A DNA stretch of 64,000 bases from Spirometra erinaceieuropaei (taxonomy: Eukaryota; Platyhelminthes; Cestoda; Diphyllobothriidea; Diphyllobothriidae): assembly GCA_902702965.1 (NCBI GenBank), contig CACRXP010000187.1:888389-952388 (forward strand). Direction: 5' to 3'. Below are positions 47,953-59,340 of this stretch, piece by piece. Below the pieces are notes generated by a model. The model was given only the letters and a program-made list of their open reading frames with translations, searched no databases and had not been told where the DNA came from. A program made the translations under genes and the position numbers. Every line of letters begins with the position of its first letter. Within the stretch, counting starts at the first letter, position 1.

Positions 47953-48373
47953 TAATATAAATCAGGCTCCCATACCAATCCAATTCCCGTTGTAAGAAGA
48001 ACAGTCCGGCTCGTATTAGAAGGCCTGACGGCAGTATTTTATGTAGTGTCTGCCGTAAGAGGACGACCAATTCTGGGAGATTCCTACCTCTAAATTTGAA
48101 ACGTAGTTTATTCTGCCGTTCGGCATAAAGGGTGAGACGTATCAGCTCGGCTGATAGCATTGAGAGAGAGGGAGAGAGCTTAAGGTTGACGAACGTCCCT
48201 TTCGCCAGAATAGACACCCTGATCGATTGATTGCTAAGATCATGGCCGGAAGAACACTAAAACCCCCCAATGCTGACGTCAGGAAAGTAGAGGCTTTTCA
48301 TCAGGGTCCCACTTCAAGTGGACGCGCCGAGGGAACTTGTAAGAAGTCAATTTGACAGTGAATATGCACTTAC

Positions 48374-48790
48374 CTCCGGAACCAGTCCGGACTCCGTGTA
48401 GCGCAATACCTTGTGGATACAGAAGGAAGCCGCCCGGACTAATTGGCCTTTTACAGTCAGCATCGTTTATTTGACCCATTTCTGTAAAGCTGATTTTGCG
48501 AAATCCGCCCTTCTTGCTGATGAGATAGAGTGGAAGTGTGTCGCATCTGATTACTGGAAGGTGCGGATCTAGACAAGAGCGAAAGCTCAGGTCGTAGGCG
48601 CCCTCTCGTGTCATTTTATTGAAAATACTCCAGCGAAATTTGCACATTGTGGATGAAACCCGAATTCTCATTATTTCAACAGCGTAATCTGCCCATCCTC
48701 TCATGAAGTAGATATTGTAAAGTAATTCGTTATTCCCAGTAATGCTAAGATGAGGATCCATTTACGATTAGGCAGTGAGCACTGGGTCAT
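48374..48790 (-). pseudogene. GT31 pseudogene C, exon 1 only
   Basis: This - strand copy of the same first exon begins at an ATG at 48790 (MTQC.., matching gene D MTGC..) and ends at the conserved donor GAG|GTAAGT. A frameshift after LLGITNY truncates the membrane region, so the homologous reading resumes in another frame. A further deletion near the 3' end joins YPQGIALHGV to a wrong frame. Net length is 417 bp against 438. About 350 bp of 5' flank is also shared with gene D. No exon 2 was found on its 3' side. It lies tail to tail with pseudogene B. Confidence 0.8.
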
Positions 48791-48837
48791 CACGGCGTAA
48801 CCTCTTCTTGGTGATATCCCCAGCTTAGCTCAGAATG

Positions 48838-48844
48838 ATTTATA
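48838..48844 (-). promoter_or_regulatory. TATA box of GT31 pseudogene C
   Basis: TATAAAT on the - strand lies about 48 bp before the ATG at 48790, with a CCAAT box at 48914-48918. Its flank is collinear with that of gene D out to about 49145. Confidence 0.5.
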
Positions 48845-49214
48845 CAGGAGCGTTATTGCGTCTTAAGTGTTACATAACACGTTGAAGAATGTTTACCGGC
48901 GGTTAAAACCCAGCCAATCAGAGTTGGAACAGGTTCTGTTTATGCTGTCGACAATCGAACGCGTCTAAGTGTAAAACGGAGTCCACAGCAAGCATCCTCA
49001 CTGGCTGCCGACTTTTGACGATCTGTCATTGAGTCCTAATTTAGCGGCTGATATGCACATGAGGCCTCAAGCCAGCTCGCTAGACCCACTTTACTTCCGA
49101 AATAGACATCAGGCTGAGTGTTGCATTCAGTACTCCAAATCGGGAGCAGTGCATGGGGTGTTTCTGAATCCACGACATTTTCTGATGCCTAGCGGCCCCG
49201 CAGTTTAAAAGGGG

Positions 49215-49985
49215 ATGTGTAACCTTGTCTGTTCGCATGACAGAAAATGCCACATGCGCATCCACGACGACCTGCGGTGGATAACCGCCGGCTGCACTAC
49301 GCCAACAGTCCCTCATTCCCCGAATCACCACCTCACCACACATCAACACTCTCCCACCGCAGGCATTCAACTGCCACCTCGCATGCAAGTAGGAAGTGTG
49401 CATCTCGACTCGGTCCCCATGCGGCCTCTGCTGCACAGGCGGCTTGAGTCCGAGACTATTTCGACATGTCAAGCGTCGTGGATAGGAAGGCTGCTGATTG
49501 ACGCCCCACTCGGTCCACTCAGTCCGTCCGGTTGTGCGTGTGTTTGTGTGGAGTGGCGGACTGGTGGGTTGGAAGACGGGCTAAAACAGCACCTTCCACG
49601 GTCCTCTCACGCAAGTGAAAAATCCGCCGTTCAAACCCTATTGAGCAAAATCCTGCTGTTTGTTTTTGGGGTATCAGGTCGTGCATGTGGCGCACGCAGA
49701 CATGGCCAGTCGACAATGCCAGCCACCGCGCCCATTCCCCGCTCCAGTCTGCTGACCGGCTGGGACAGCGGCTGGGGTGTGGGAATGGGAAGGGAGAGTG
49801 AGGTCGACGACTCAGCGCACTTTCCATACTATAACAATCTGACGCTCTCGAAGCTATCACGGCGAGCTAAAAGCCGTGGCTTGGAAGGTTGCCAACTGAC
49901 GGGGTAACTTGGACCTCCTCCGTGACTGGTGGTGGTCTGAGAGTCAGGCTGCAATGGCTCCTTCTTAATGTGGCCGTATGGCACT
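49215..49985 (+). mobile_element. LINE 3' end with 3' UTR, + strand
   Basis: The codons for HMRIHDDLR (about 49248-49275) are the end of the last zinc finger. What follows is the family 3' UTR to about 49985. The part 49430-49925 is an inverted copy of 42700-43190. The 230-codon frame from 49215 comes from this UTR and is not a gene. Confidence 0.7.
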
Positions 49986-50019
49986 CTCAACGCCAAGGTT
50001 AGGATATGTCCGAGCCATC

Positions 50020-50320
50020 CACCTGCGGCCTCCCCCGTCTCCGGTCTTCTTGACTCTGTCTTGACACCGGGCTCAGGCGGGGGGGGAGGAGGGAGTGTAG
50101 GTATATGCTACGCAAGTCTACTAGCACAATAAACCCCTGCGTAAGTCACTGTCCCTGCTCCCACCTCTGCTGCAGCTGTGGGGCACACGGTGGACATCGT
50201 GGAAATCGACGGTCGAACTGTCGTGTGTGTGTGTGTGTAGGTGTTTGTGTGTGTGTGTTCGTACCTGAGCCTTGTGCGGCTGCGGCCAATCAGGGAAGGC
50301 ATAAATATCGATCGGCGTCA
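50020..50320 (-). repeat. CCGGTGTCAAGACAGAGTC repeat, - strand copy
   Basis: It carries GACTCTGTCTTGACACCGGGC at about 50046-50066 on +, followed in inverse order by the same neighbours as at 14.6-14.8 kb. A GT run of about 40 bp lies at 50222-50262. Confidence 0.6.
50222..50262. repeat. GT dinucleotide microsatellite
   Basis: About 40 bp of GT repeats with two interruptions, inside the repeat above. Confidence 0.95.
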
Positions 50321-50849
50321 GTGTCGGGCAACCGAATTTCGAGTCATACGGCGCGCATGCGGTAATTGACAGGCCTGACAGGCGGACGGAAGACGGTTTG
50401 AGTAAGAGGGGACAGTCGCTGTCCAAGCTTTCAGATGCATCGTCAGGTGAACGTGATGGACTGCAGCCTAATGCTTCGGGCATTGCTCGCATTGATTTTG
50501 GAGAAAAGAACCAATAGCAATGCCGGTATTAGGCAGTCAGTCTGGATGTGCACCTATTAGTTGGTAGGACGGAAGCGAGAGAAGCTGACAGGACGAACAC
50601 CCGCACTTAGGTGTATCACCACATCACCTGATTCAGAACGTAAAGACACCATGATTATATGCAGCAAGAAAAAGGGGAGGACCGGTTGGATCGTGAATAG
50701 CTAGGCGTGATCCCACAGCTGGGCATGCCAGCAGCCCCCCCCTATTCTTGATATTTGTTATGATTGTTTTTTTCCAATAACATCTGACAGACATCGATCA
50801 GGCCCCTATGCCGGTTCGGCACATCTACCTGTTGGCCAGTATGCTAGTT

Positions 50850-51634
50850 CGGCCTTCATCTTACTACAGGCAAACTTAGACCGACTCGAACAATGGTCAG
50901 GCCACTGGCTCTTCCCATTTAACGTTGCAAAATGCAACATTCTGAGGATTGGCAGACCAAGATCTGGGCAACGCAGGACGCACTATCTAAATCACACACC
51001 GCTGCCAGTGGTAGAGGTTCAGAAGGATTGAGGTGTTTGGATAACATCTTCACTAAAGCCATCATTCCACTGCTTGAAAGCAGCGAAATCCGCAATCTCC
51101 AGCCTATATCTCATCAAGCGGGCATTTGCGAAGATCGAAGCAAAGTGCTCTCGCAAGGTCTTTGGGATGATTGAGCGTCCACAGTTAGAATTTGCCATTC
51201 AGGCCTGGGGACTCTGGACTGTCAAGGATCGTACCACCCTCGAAAGAGTCTAAGGACGGACGACTAAGCTTGTCAGAGGTCATAAAAACCTACCTTAGAA
51301 AACTAGACTGTCAAATCTTAACCTCTTTCCACTGGACTACAGACAACTCCGTGGCGACTTACTTTAAACGTTTCGAATGCTTCGGGGTTAGGATTGCTGC
51401 CTTGCATCCGACGACTTCTTTGAGCTGGCCACCACTACTAGCTTGAGAGGACATCCTCTGAAACTACGTGTGGCATGGGCCAGACTGGACGCAAGGACGT
51501 CCTTCTTCAGCCCCTGAGTGGTAAAGGCATGGAATTCCCTGCCCGTGGACGTCGTCATGTCCTCATCCGTGAAACCATTTAAGATGAAGCCTGACCAGTA
51601 CAGTGATATGTACCTCCAAAGCATCAGAAACTAA
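50850..51634 (+). mobile_element. LINE reverse transcriptase C-terminal half
   Basis: One + frame reads ANLDRLEQWSGHWLFPFNVA, KCNILRIGRPRSGQRR, KD, stop, GVWITSSLKPS, then FGMIERPQLEFAIQAWGLW, KTRLSNLNLFPLDYRQLRGD, LATTTSLRGHPLKLRV and VVKAWNSLPVDVVMSSSV. It is the same family as 39060-39770. At least four in-frame stops show it is dead. The catalytic YxDD region is missing at the 5' side. Confidence 0.85.
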
Positions 51635-51639
51635 CAAAT

Positions 51640-53300
51640 TTCCCCCCTGTACTACCCGCCCCGCCCAACGGTTAATGTTACAAAACATGCTACTCCCTAT
51701 ATTTTAATAACATTACGTTTTACAATTTTTGCTATCTCCTGACCGCAGCATATGCGCTTGCTTCGATATTACTTGCTCCATTCAGTGCCGCGTACTGGTT
51801 ATTGTACAATTTTGACATAGAAGGCATTCGCAGACAAATTTATACCAGTAACCAATGCATGCTATATGTAATTACTTACCTACTTTTCTTTGACACTTGT
51901 TGTTTATGACGTTACTGTAACCAAAAGGGAGTTCAAAGGCCTACATTCCCTTAATAAATCTGATCTGATCGGATGCCCTGAAGTGGAAGCCCCATTCTCT
52001 GCAAATGATTTGTCGCTGGAGGATGTCCGAGTTGAGATGACTAACCCGAGCATCAGTTGACTGCTACCGAATGGCATGCAGCGTAAAAACACACCTGTCA
52101 GTTCAAGTACTGCCAACGGCGATGCCCACCGTGTGTACCAGGGCGTGGAGGCCGCAGAACAACGACTTGCGCAGCGCCCGTCGCGCTAACTCCTCCTTAG
52201 CCCACCCCTTGGAGATGCACGGTCAGGACTACCCGAGGTTGATTCGGACGCAATGATCGGAAATCGGTGGGCTTTTGAATTTAAGCCGCACTTAATTATG
52301 CTCCCCATTCAGGTGGGGGTTTCGTATCTGCACGTCTAACTCGAAATATACATATCTTTTCTGTAGGTTTATTTACCTGAATTACAATCAGGAAGTCATC
52401 CGTGCAGGGGGCTGGCCACATTTTGAAAGGACTAAAAGCTTGCGCGAATTCCGTACCGATTCACAGACGACTGTCCGCGATGCTAACAGTTGCACTTTGT
52501 GACTAATACGCTGTATTTACCATCCTTCCCTGCTACCACTTTCACGTTTCCATCAAGAAATGTAAAACCATTTAAGAAAAACGCTGGATATTTTCACCAA
52601 ATAACACTGCTGCGAAGCTACAAGCTCCTGTTTTCATACTTTGATGAATCGATAAATTTTATTGCTGTAACATGCCAGGTCTGTTTGTTCAATAGTCTTT
52701 AAATACAGCATATTTGTTAACACCTATACTCGCTCTCTACCCGTGAAGGTGACGCAACTAGGCTATATGACTTTCTTTCGAAAAAAACTGTTTTATTGTC
52801 TTGAGAGCAACTTCTACTTTTATGCGGCGATTTTGACTGTGTCACCTTTCACCCCCCAACCTTGTTCCCTCAATATCCGACAAGCGTTCCCCTCAGTCAC
52901 ATTTTAATTACCCGCTTCATCTTTTTTCATGTTCAAAATGGACCTCTGCTCTTTTGATCAGTTCAGTCTGTCCTATTAGGCCTTCCAAAAATTTACTCCA
53001 CTTCTAAGTGCGCTTTGACAATCAGATCCGAGAGGAAAAATGGTTCACCACACTTTCCCAAAAAATACTTGTCTGCTTCGGATTTCTGCAAATAATACTA
53101 TCATCGATCTTCCTAAAATATCAAATGTCGACTTGTGTTCTAGCTACCTTGGAAGGCAGTTAAATGAATTTTTTGATATGTGTTGTCTTTTTGGAGCCGG
53201 GAGAAGTTCCTTCTGATACCTCAGGTTTTAAAGGCGTCGAAAGGAACTCCTCCACAAACGTAGCCTATGTGACAGTTTAAAGTATGCCAATGACTTGTTT
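51640..53300. other. No gene recognised
   Basis: The first 200 bp or so may be 3' UTR of the LINE. Frames at 51904-52116 (-) and 52490-52702 (+) have no recognised motif. Confidence 0.4.
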
Positions 53301-53987
53301 TTTAGTCAGACTTTTATTACTTATTCGGTAGAAAATAATATCTGCTTCCACTTCTACACTCGAAGTAGGGATATAATTCGGTTTTGAGAAAGTTTCTAAT
53401 TGTGGAACTTCTAAATACCGTAAAATGGCCCTTAAGAAATCGTCATATCTCTGCCTTTTCCAATAGGGCTTGTAAAGTTAACAATGTGGCTCAAATCCAC
53501 TGTTAACTTTTATGAACCCCATGAGGTCTCTCCTAAATACGTAGAGAAATGCATGGTTATCCGTACAGGGGAAATATAGGCTTTCAGTTTTTAAACCCTG
53601 AATGCAAGTGCAACGGCAGGTCGAGTTCAAAATTATACGGAAATTGGAAAAGTTTTTTAAAACCGAATTATACCTTTCCATAAAGCATAATACTTAATGA
53701 AAACGTCGTTTTCTACCGAATGTGTAAGGAAATGAATATCTTATGCATGCTTTTAATAAAATATAATTTAATTTTCAAGGACACCGAAACTCAATGAAAA
53801 AAATACATGCTACATAAGCAGTAATATTTTACAGAGTATAGTTTTCTATGCGGCTGCCGGCGTCCTGAATTATTATAGAAGTATGCTGCATTATGATTAG
53901 TGTTACAACCCTACTTGATTAATATTTTCGAAACGAAAACGCATTTCAGAATTTCGGTTTACATTTCAACTGTCAGCCCACCTACTG
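53300..53987. mobile_element. Foldback MITE, right part
   Basis: It ends CACCTACTG|TA at 53987. It contains the right arm and centre of the family (CCACTGTTAAC, GAGGTCTCTCCTAAATACG, TTTTCGAAACGAAAACGC) plus a shortened left arm that begins near TTATTCGGTAGAAAAT. The left terminus is missing. Confidence 0.7.
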
Positions 53988-53999
53988 TATACATCTATT

Positions 54000-54650
54000 T
54001 GTAAGCTACGCCTCTTAACTTTCCTTTTCTTTTTATTCCTTCCGACTGCCATTTAGCTTACCTTGTTATACTTCGTCCCTGTTCTTTGTTTAGCTTTGTT
54101 GTCAATTTCTGACAGTTATTTCGTCTCCTGGTATAGCTCACAATTGACGCTGTTTGCACCTTCGATTAACGCCTGCGACCAATTGCCATTGATTGTTATT
54201 CGCCTTGGAACCTGAGCTTCCGTTGCTCAGTTGACGGCGGTTTATTCAGTTACCCGAATTTCCTTGACTACCATTTTGGTGTAGTTTTTCGAATCTTTGC
54301 ATCTACTTACTGCTTACATTCCAAGCGCATTAGTAGGTGTTAGATGTAGTTCTACTTTTCTTCGCCTTGTAGTTTTTCGAATTGCTCTTCGGGCGACCGA
54401 AGATCCCACCCGTATAACCCTAGTACCATCATTCCCGTTAGACAGGCTCCTCAGATTAAACTGTCGCTGACCCGGGCACAAGCCATACCCTTGTCTCAAA
54501 AAGCCCATAGATCGCTTAGGGTATCTTAGGCCGCTCTCCCATTGTGCCAAGGCGTGACCCACAGTACGGTTCGGCAGCCGTCGGAGACGTCTCAGTAATT
54601 CTACTTAGAGACGGCACTGCATTGACAGTAGAGGCGACGAGACGAGTCCT
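54000..54650. other. No gene recognised
   Basis: AT-rich at first, then GC-richer. Likely edge sequence of the Penelope-like element that follows; no domain is visible. Confidence 0.35.
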
Positions 54651-54702
54651 AAAAAGCAGTCGTGAAAAGGAGACACAATCAATGGGACAAGAGTTTTATA
54701 AG

Positions 54703-54742
54703 CCTGACGTTTCGGATTCCTGCTCGAACCCATCATCAGAGG
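54703..54742 (-). ncRNA. Possible hammerhead ribozyme
   Basis: On - the sequence has the core CTGATGA (54739-54733), a U, then GGGTTC..GAATCC able to form a 6-bp stem II (one G-U pair) around GAGCAG, then GAAACGTC (54712-54705). CUGAUGA, stem II and GAAA are the invariant hammerhead parts, and ACGU after GAA is self-complementary, as needed for a minimal stem III formed by two copies. Penelope-like elements are known to carry minimal hammerheads. The extra U and the orientation opposite to the reverse transcriptase at 55378 are against it. Confidence 0.4.
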
Positions 54743-55109
54743 CAATAGCAGATACGGGTGGTTCATGCAGTCGCCATGCTACCGCATACCTATGAAGATT
54801 CACGTCCCCCCCCCCTTCATCATGGATCGTTACACTTGGTGTGATGACTGTTCAATGGCCGATATTCGCGTAGTTGTTTGCTGCCATTTCATCAGGGGTG
54901 TTGGATATTGGTGTGATGACAGCTGAACCATCTGGCCCACCGACCCTGGCGTTGAGAGCAGTGTTTACTTATGCCTTCTCCAGGTGGTTCATCACTCCGC
55001 TTAGGCTAGGTATCAGGATCGAATATGGATGAGGAAGTTTGTTGCGCTTGTTAATCGACTGGAGGCCAGTGAACCAAGACTCATGTAAGGTCAAAGCGCA
55101 CGGACCCCA

Positions 55110-55345
55110 AATGTTGGCGAGCCCTTCTGTATGTCAAAGAACTTTTCGAAAGCTGTCAGCCGCATTCTCTCGCTACTTGGGTTTAAAATTGCACACAGAC
55201 CGGAGGCAACCACCAGGCATCAGATAATGAAATCGAAGGGCCCGCTGCCACGGAAAGAAACCTTTGGAGTCGTTTATCGGATCTGGTGTAATTGCGGACA
55301 AAACAAATACGTCGGATAAACCGAAGGAATGTTCCTAACAAGAAT
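55110..55345 (+). mobile_element. Penelope-like element, partial tail copy
   Basis: The frame reads VSRILSLLGFKIAHRPEATT, HQIMKSKGPLPRKE, GVVYRIWCNCGQNKYVG, then a stop. It matches 56080-56270 of the following element, so a truncated copy sits just upstream in the same orientation. Such partial tandems are usual for Penelope-like elements. Confidence 0.8.
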
Positions 55346-55377
55346 GGCCGTAAACGCGGAAGGAGTGCTGAGAACTG

Positions 55378-56680
55378 ACGCCAGCTCTCAAGATCGAGAC
55401 AATCGAGCTGCTACTACAAAGCAAATACGATGAAGCGGAGAATCGCCTTGGACGCGCCCAAGTCCTTCAGCTCCTGAAGTTCTGTCTCAGGACGTACTTC
55501 ACGTTCGACGGGACAATCTACGAACAGGTGAAGGGCACACCAATGAGTTTGCCGATTTCGGGATCCATCGCCGAGGCGGTCCTGCAACGGTTAGAGTCGC
55601 CGGTCTTCAAACACCACAGACCGAAGTTCTGGACCCCGTATGTGGATGATACCTTCGTCGTTATCGACCGGGATCAACTGCTGACATTCAAAGAACATCT
55701 GAATGCGGTCTACCCGGACATACAATTTACGGTGGAGGAGGAAGGGAACAACCAGCTGGCCTTCCTTGATTTCCTCCTATGCCGCAAAGAGTGTGGTGAA
55801 CTAAAAACCAAAGTGTTCAGGAAAGCGACAAATACGATGCAAATACTGAACTTCAACAGTAACCACCCAATCAGCCACAAACGCAGTTGTGTAAGAACGA
55901 CCTATCGGCGTGTAAAAACGCACCGCATTGAGCCGGAAGAAAAAATTGCCGAACTACACTAACTCCGACGGGTATTCAGAGCCAATGGCTACCCGCGCAA
56001 CTTCGTCGACCGGTGCATACGCAAAAGGGACGAAAGGCCTAACCGCACGGACACCATATTTTGACGAGCGCTTCCGTAGGTCAAGAAGGTCTCGGAAGCT
56101 GTCGGCCGCCTTCTCGCACCACTCGGGGTTGGAGTTGCACACAGATCGGAGGCAACCTTCAGGCGTCAGATAATGAAATCGAAGGGCCCGCTGCCACGAC
56201 AAGAAACGTCTGGAGTCGTTTATCGGATCTGGTGCAGTTGCAGACAAAGCAACTACGTCGGAGAAACCGGAAGGCAACTCCAATCGCGAATGGCCGAACA
56301 TGCTGCAGCGGTGCATATAAATGACTCTACACCTCAAGTTTCGTTCCCTTCGACGAGATCCGGCCACACACGCAAATTTGACGAGGCCGGAAATCTCGCA
56401 AGAGGTGACAACCGCGTTAGCCGCGAGCTGCTTGAGTCATGGTTGACAGACCACCAGAGTATTAGAAAGGCTAACATATTCTGGGAAGACGTTATCCGCA
56501 CGCAGACCGCGGTTCGCAAATATCTACTACTCATAGTCGGAACAACCAAACAAACAACGGTCCTCGGCTCCCATCCTCTCCATTCTACCTCGCAGGTTGC
56601 TAGAATGACTCCGCTCATGCTGACAGCCCGTAATATTGATTACCTTTTGCGAAATCCGCGGAACAACCGACCAGAATAAA
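55378..56680 (+). pseudogene. Penelope-like element, RT plus GIY-YIG ORF with stops
   Basis: One frame spans the whole stretch. The RT part has TYFTFDGTIYEQVKGTPMSL (the GTxMGxPxSP box, here decayed to GTPMSLPISG), FWTPYVDDTFVV with the catalytic YVDD, and LAFLDFLL. It is broken by TAA at 55960-55962, then TGA and TAG before 56080. In the same frame follow EATFRRQIMKSKGPLPRQE and the GIY-YIG endonuclease GVVYRIWCSCRQSNYVGETG, RQLQSRMAEH. The N-terminal part of the RT is missing. Substitution stops with no frameshift suggest modest age. Confidence 0.88.
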
Positions 56681-56819
56681 GGGGGGGGGTATAAGTCGCT
56701 CGAGAATTGACGCGCAACAAATTGGATAACGCTGCCCTCAGCGAGGCCATTTTCTCCGAACAAGACTGACAGGAGTAGGTGAGTGACGGATACACCTTCC
56801 TCTGGAGTGGTCTCCCAAA

Positions 56820-59340
56820 GCGACTTGAGGCTGGCGTCGCCTTTTTCGTCTGTATCAAAATCGTGGGATGGCTCCATGTTCTTTCCCAGGACATCAGCCT
56901 CTTCGGGAAGCCAAATCCTCCGCTGTCGTTACCGGCTACACTCGCCCAATGACCAACGCCAAACGGGTGAGAAAGAAATTCTACAACGTCATACATGCCT
57001 TCCTGGGGACTGTGCTGACTGTGGAAAAGTTGACTGTCTTTGCTGACTTCAATGCCCGCGTCGAGAGAGACCACGTTGACTCAGGGGCGGAGGGGGATTG
57101 GGAAGAGTTCCTGATCTTCATGGACTCGGCGGCTCCAACGAAAACGGCCTCCTCCTCCTCCTCCTCATCCTCCTCCTCCTGTGTCTTTGCTGACTTCAGT
57201 GACCCCGTCGAGACAGACCACGCTGCCTAAGGGGAAGGGGGTGGAGCTCCAACGACAGCGACCTCTTCCTTCTGCAGACCTACGCGAAACACTGTCTCCT
57301 CCAACCCAGCACATTCTTCTGTTATTCAACGACGGAGGGTGTAGCCTGGATGCAAACCCAACATCCCGACGCTAGCAGCTGCTGGACTACGTTCTCTTCC
57401 AGGAAGTGCTGATGACCAAAACGATCTGCGACGCCGACGGTTGCAGTCATTAATGCTACACCATCTCAAAGGTGATGTTCCGATTGTAACCTCAAAAAAC
57501 CACTGTACAGACTGCGTAACGTTGTCCACTCCACCGTCTTGCTTATAGTCGATCGCGCACGTCGTCAATATCAGGAATGGTTTGACAAAAACGACACACA
57601 TGTCAACAAACTACTCGTCCAGAAGAACAGATTTTCATACCGACGCAAGAGGTGACCTTCTTCAGATGTCACCGCCTTGTGCAGTGGTAGAGGCCTGATG
57701 CACTAATGGATCACAAAGTCAAGGAAATCCAAGAGTAAGCTGACGGCAATAAAAGAGAGATCGTCTTCGCATCAATGAAAGCGGTCTGCGGTCCACAAGG
57801 ACGGCGCCGCTCCTCAGCGCCGACGGAAAGACACTCCCGACGGGGAAGTTTCAAGTTCTAAGGTGTTAGGCCAAGCAGTTCAGCAGTGTCCTCAACCGCC
57901 CATCCAGGATCTCCGTGGCCGTTATCGACCGACACCCGCAAGTGGAAACAGTCTACACCCTAGACAGCCCTTCTTTCCTAACCAGAAACCATAATAATCA
58001 TAAAAGCACCGGAATCCTACACGATATCGGTTGTAGTTTAGAAGACTGGCTGCCCCGCACGATAAGTAAACTTATAACGATACTCCGAACGATGTGGCGT
58101 CAAGAACAAGTTAACAAGGAGTTCAGTGACGCAAACGTCGTTCATCTATATAAAGGAAAATGGAACTAGCAGCTCTATGATGACCGCAAAGGCATCCTGT
58201 TGCTCAACATCGTGGAAAAAATCTTCGCCCACACCCTTGTCAATCGTCTCAGCGGCTAGTCGGAACACCGACATTTACCCGAAAACCAGTGTGACTTCAG
58301 ACGATATCGCGAAACAATCGGCATGAATTTCCCCGCCCGGTAATCATAGGCAGATTATTAGGAAATGATGAACCAAATCGGCATCACCTTGAGAGATTTG
58401 ACGAATGCATCAGGCACAGTGATTTGCGACGGTCTCCAGAAAATCATGCGGAAATTTGACTGTCCGGAGCGATTCCCGTACACGATGCGTCGGATCGTTG
58501 AGAGGTTGATGGCGCGCGTCACGGACAATGGAGCCGTTTCAGAAGCATCCTCAATGATCAATGAAATGATGCTGGACTGAGTCCTTCTTCCCATCCTCTT
58601 CAGTCTCATCTGCTCTGTCATGGCTATAGACGCTTATTCTGATGGGCGCCCTGGGCTCTGCATCGTCCACAGGATCGACGACCAGCCTCTCACTCTCTCC
58701 ACAAAACTGCCCACCATCTGCTCTTTACAGGCGACTTCACGTTCAACACCGCGGCAGAGACGGATATGCAATAGTCCACGAGTGTCTTCAAATCAGGCTG
58801 CTCAAAATTCGGGATGAACAGTTGCCATGCACCAGCGGCCCTCGCATCAGTATCGCGCAAAACCAAACTCGACCACGAAGTAGCTTACAGGGGAAGAACA
58901 GAGAAGCCTGAAGGAGCAGACTACGAAGCCAACCGAATCAGCGCTGCCAAGGACATAAGAACTAACAACAAGTCTCAAGCGTCCGCAACATAACCCCCAC
59001 CCACCAGCCTGCCCACGATGTGGACGAACCTACGGGCGCACGGATCCGCCTCCTCGGATATCTCCGGACCCGATGGAACAAGAAAACGACAACTCCATTT
59101 CCTGCTTTCAAAAACGCTTCCATCGTCATTCCTGCACCAATCCTCACTGCACTGACCATCACGGGCACCACCACGGGCACCACGGACACCACCATCATCA
59201 CGGGCACCACCACAACCACCACCACCACCACCGCCAACCCAAACACGGTCGCCACAGGTGATCACACCCCTGATGCCACGAACGGCTCAGCCGATTTCAT
59301 TCATGTAATGAAGCATATGCAAGTCCGAAAGAAGCGGAAT
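56820..59340 (+). mobile_element. LINE remnant: endonuclease, RT and finger tail
   Basis: The endonuclease part reads GVAFFVCIKIVGWLHVLSQD and TVFADFNARVERDHVD. A CTC microsatellite (about 57146-57180) and a partial duplicate of the DFNARV block follow. The RT part has VVHLYKGKWN, ILLLNIVEKIFAHTLVNRLS, LPENQCDFRRYRETIGMNF, IMRKFDCPERF and LMARVTDNGAVSEA, then a decayed QGCxLxPxLF box. The FADD box is not readable. The end (about 58990-59340) has CPRCGRTYG and a His-rich low-complexity stretch where the fingers should be. Stops and frameshifts are many. Confidence 0.8.

Noticed and set aside
47945..48217. 90-codon - strand frame between pseudogenes B and C
   Set aside because: It has no recognisable domain, and it does not match GT31 exon 2 of gene D.
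49215..49907. 230-codon open frame
   Set aside because: Only its first few codons (finger end) are homologous to a protein; the rest is LINE 3' UTR, whose inverted copy at 42700-43190 is not open.
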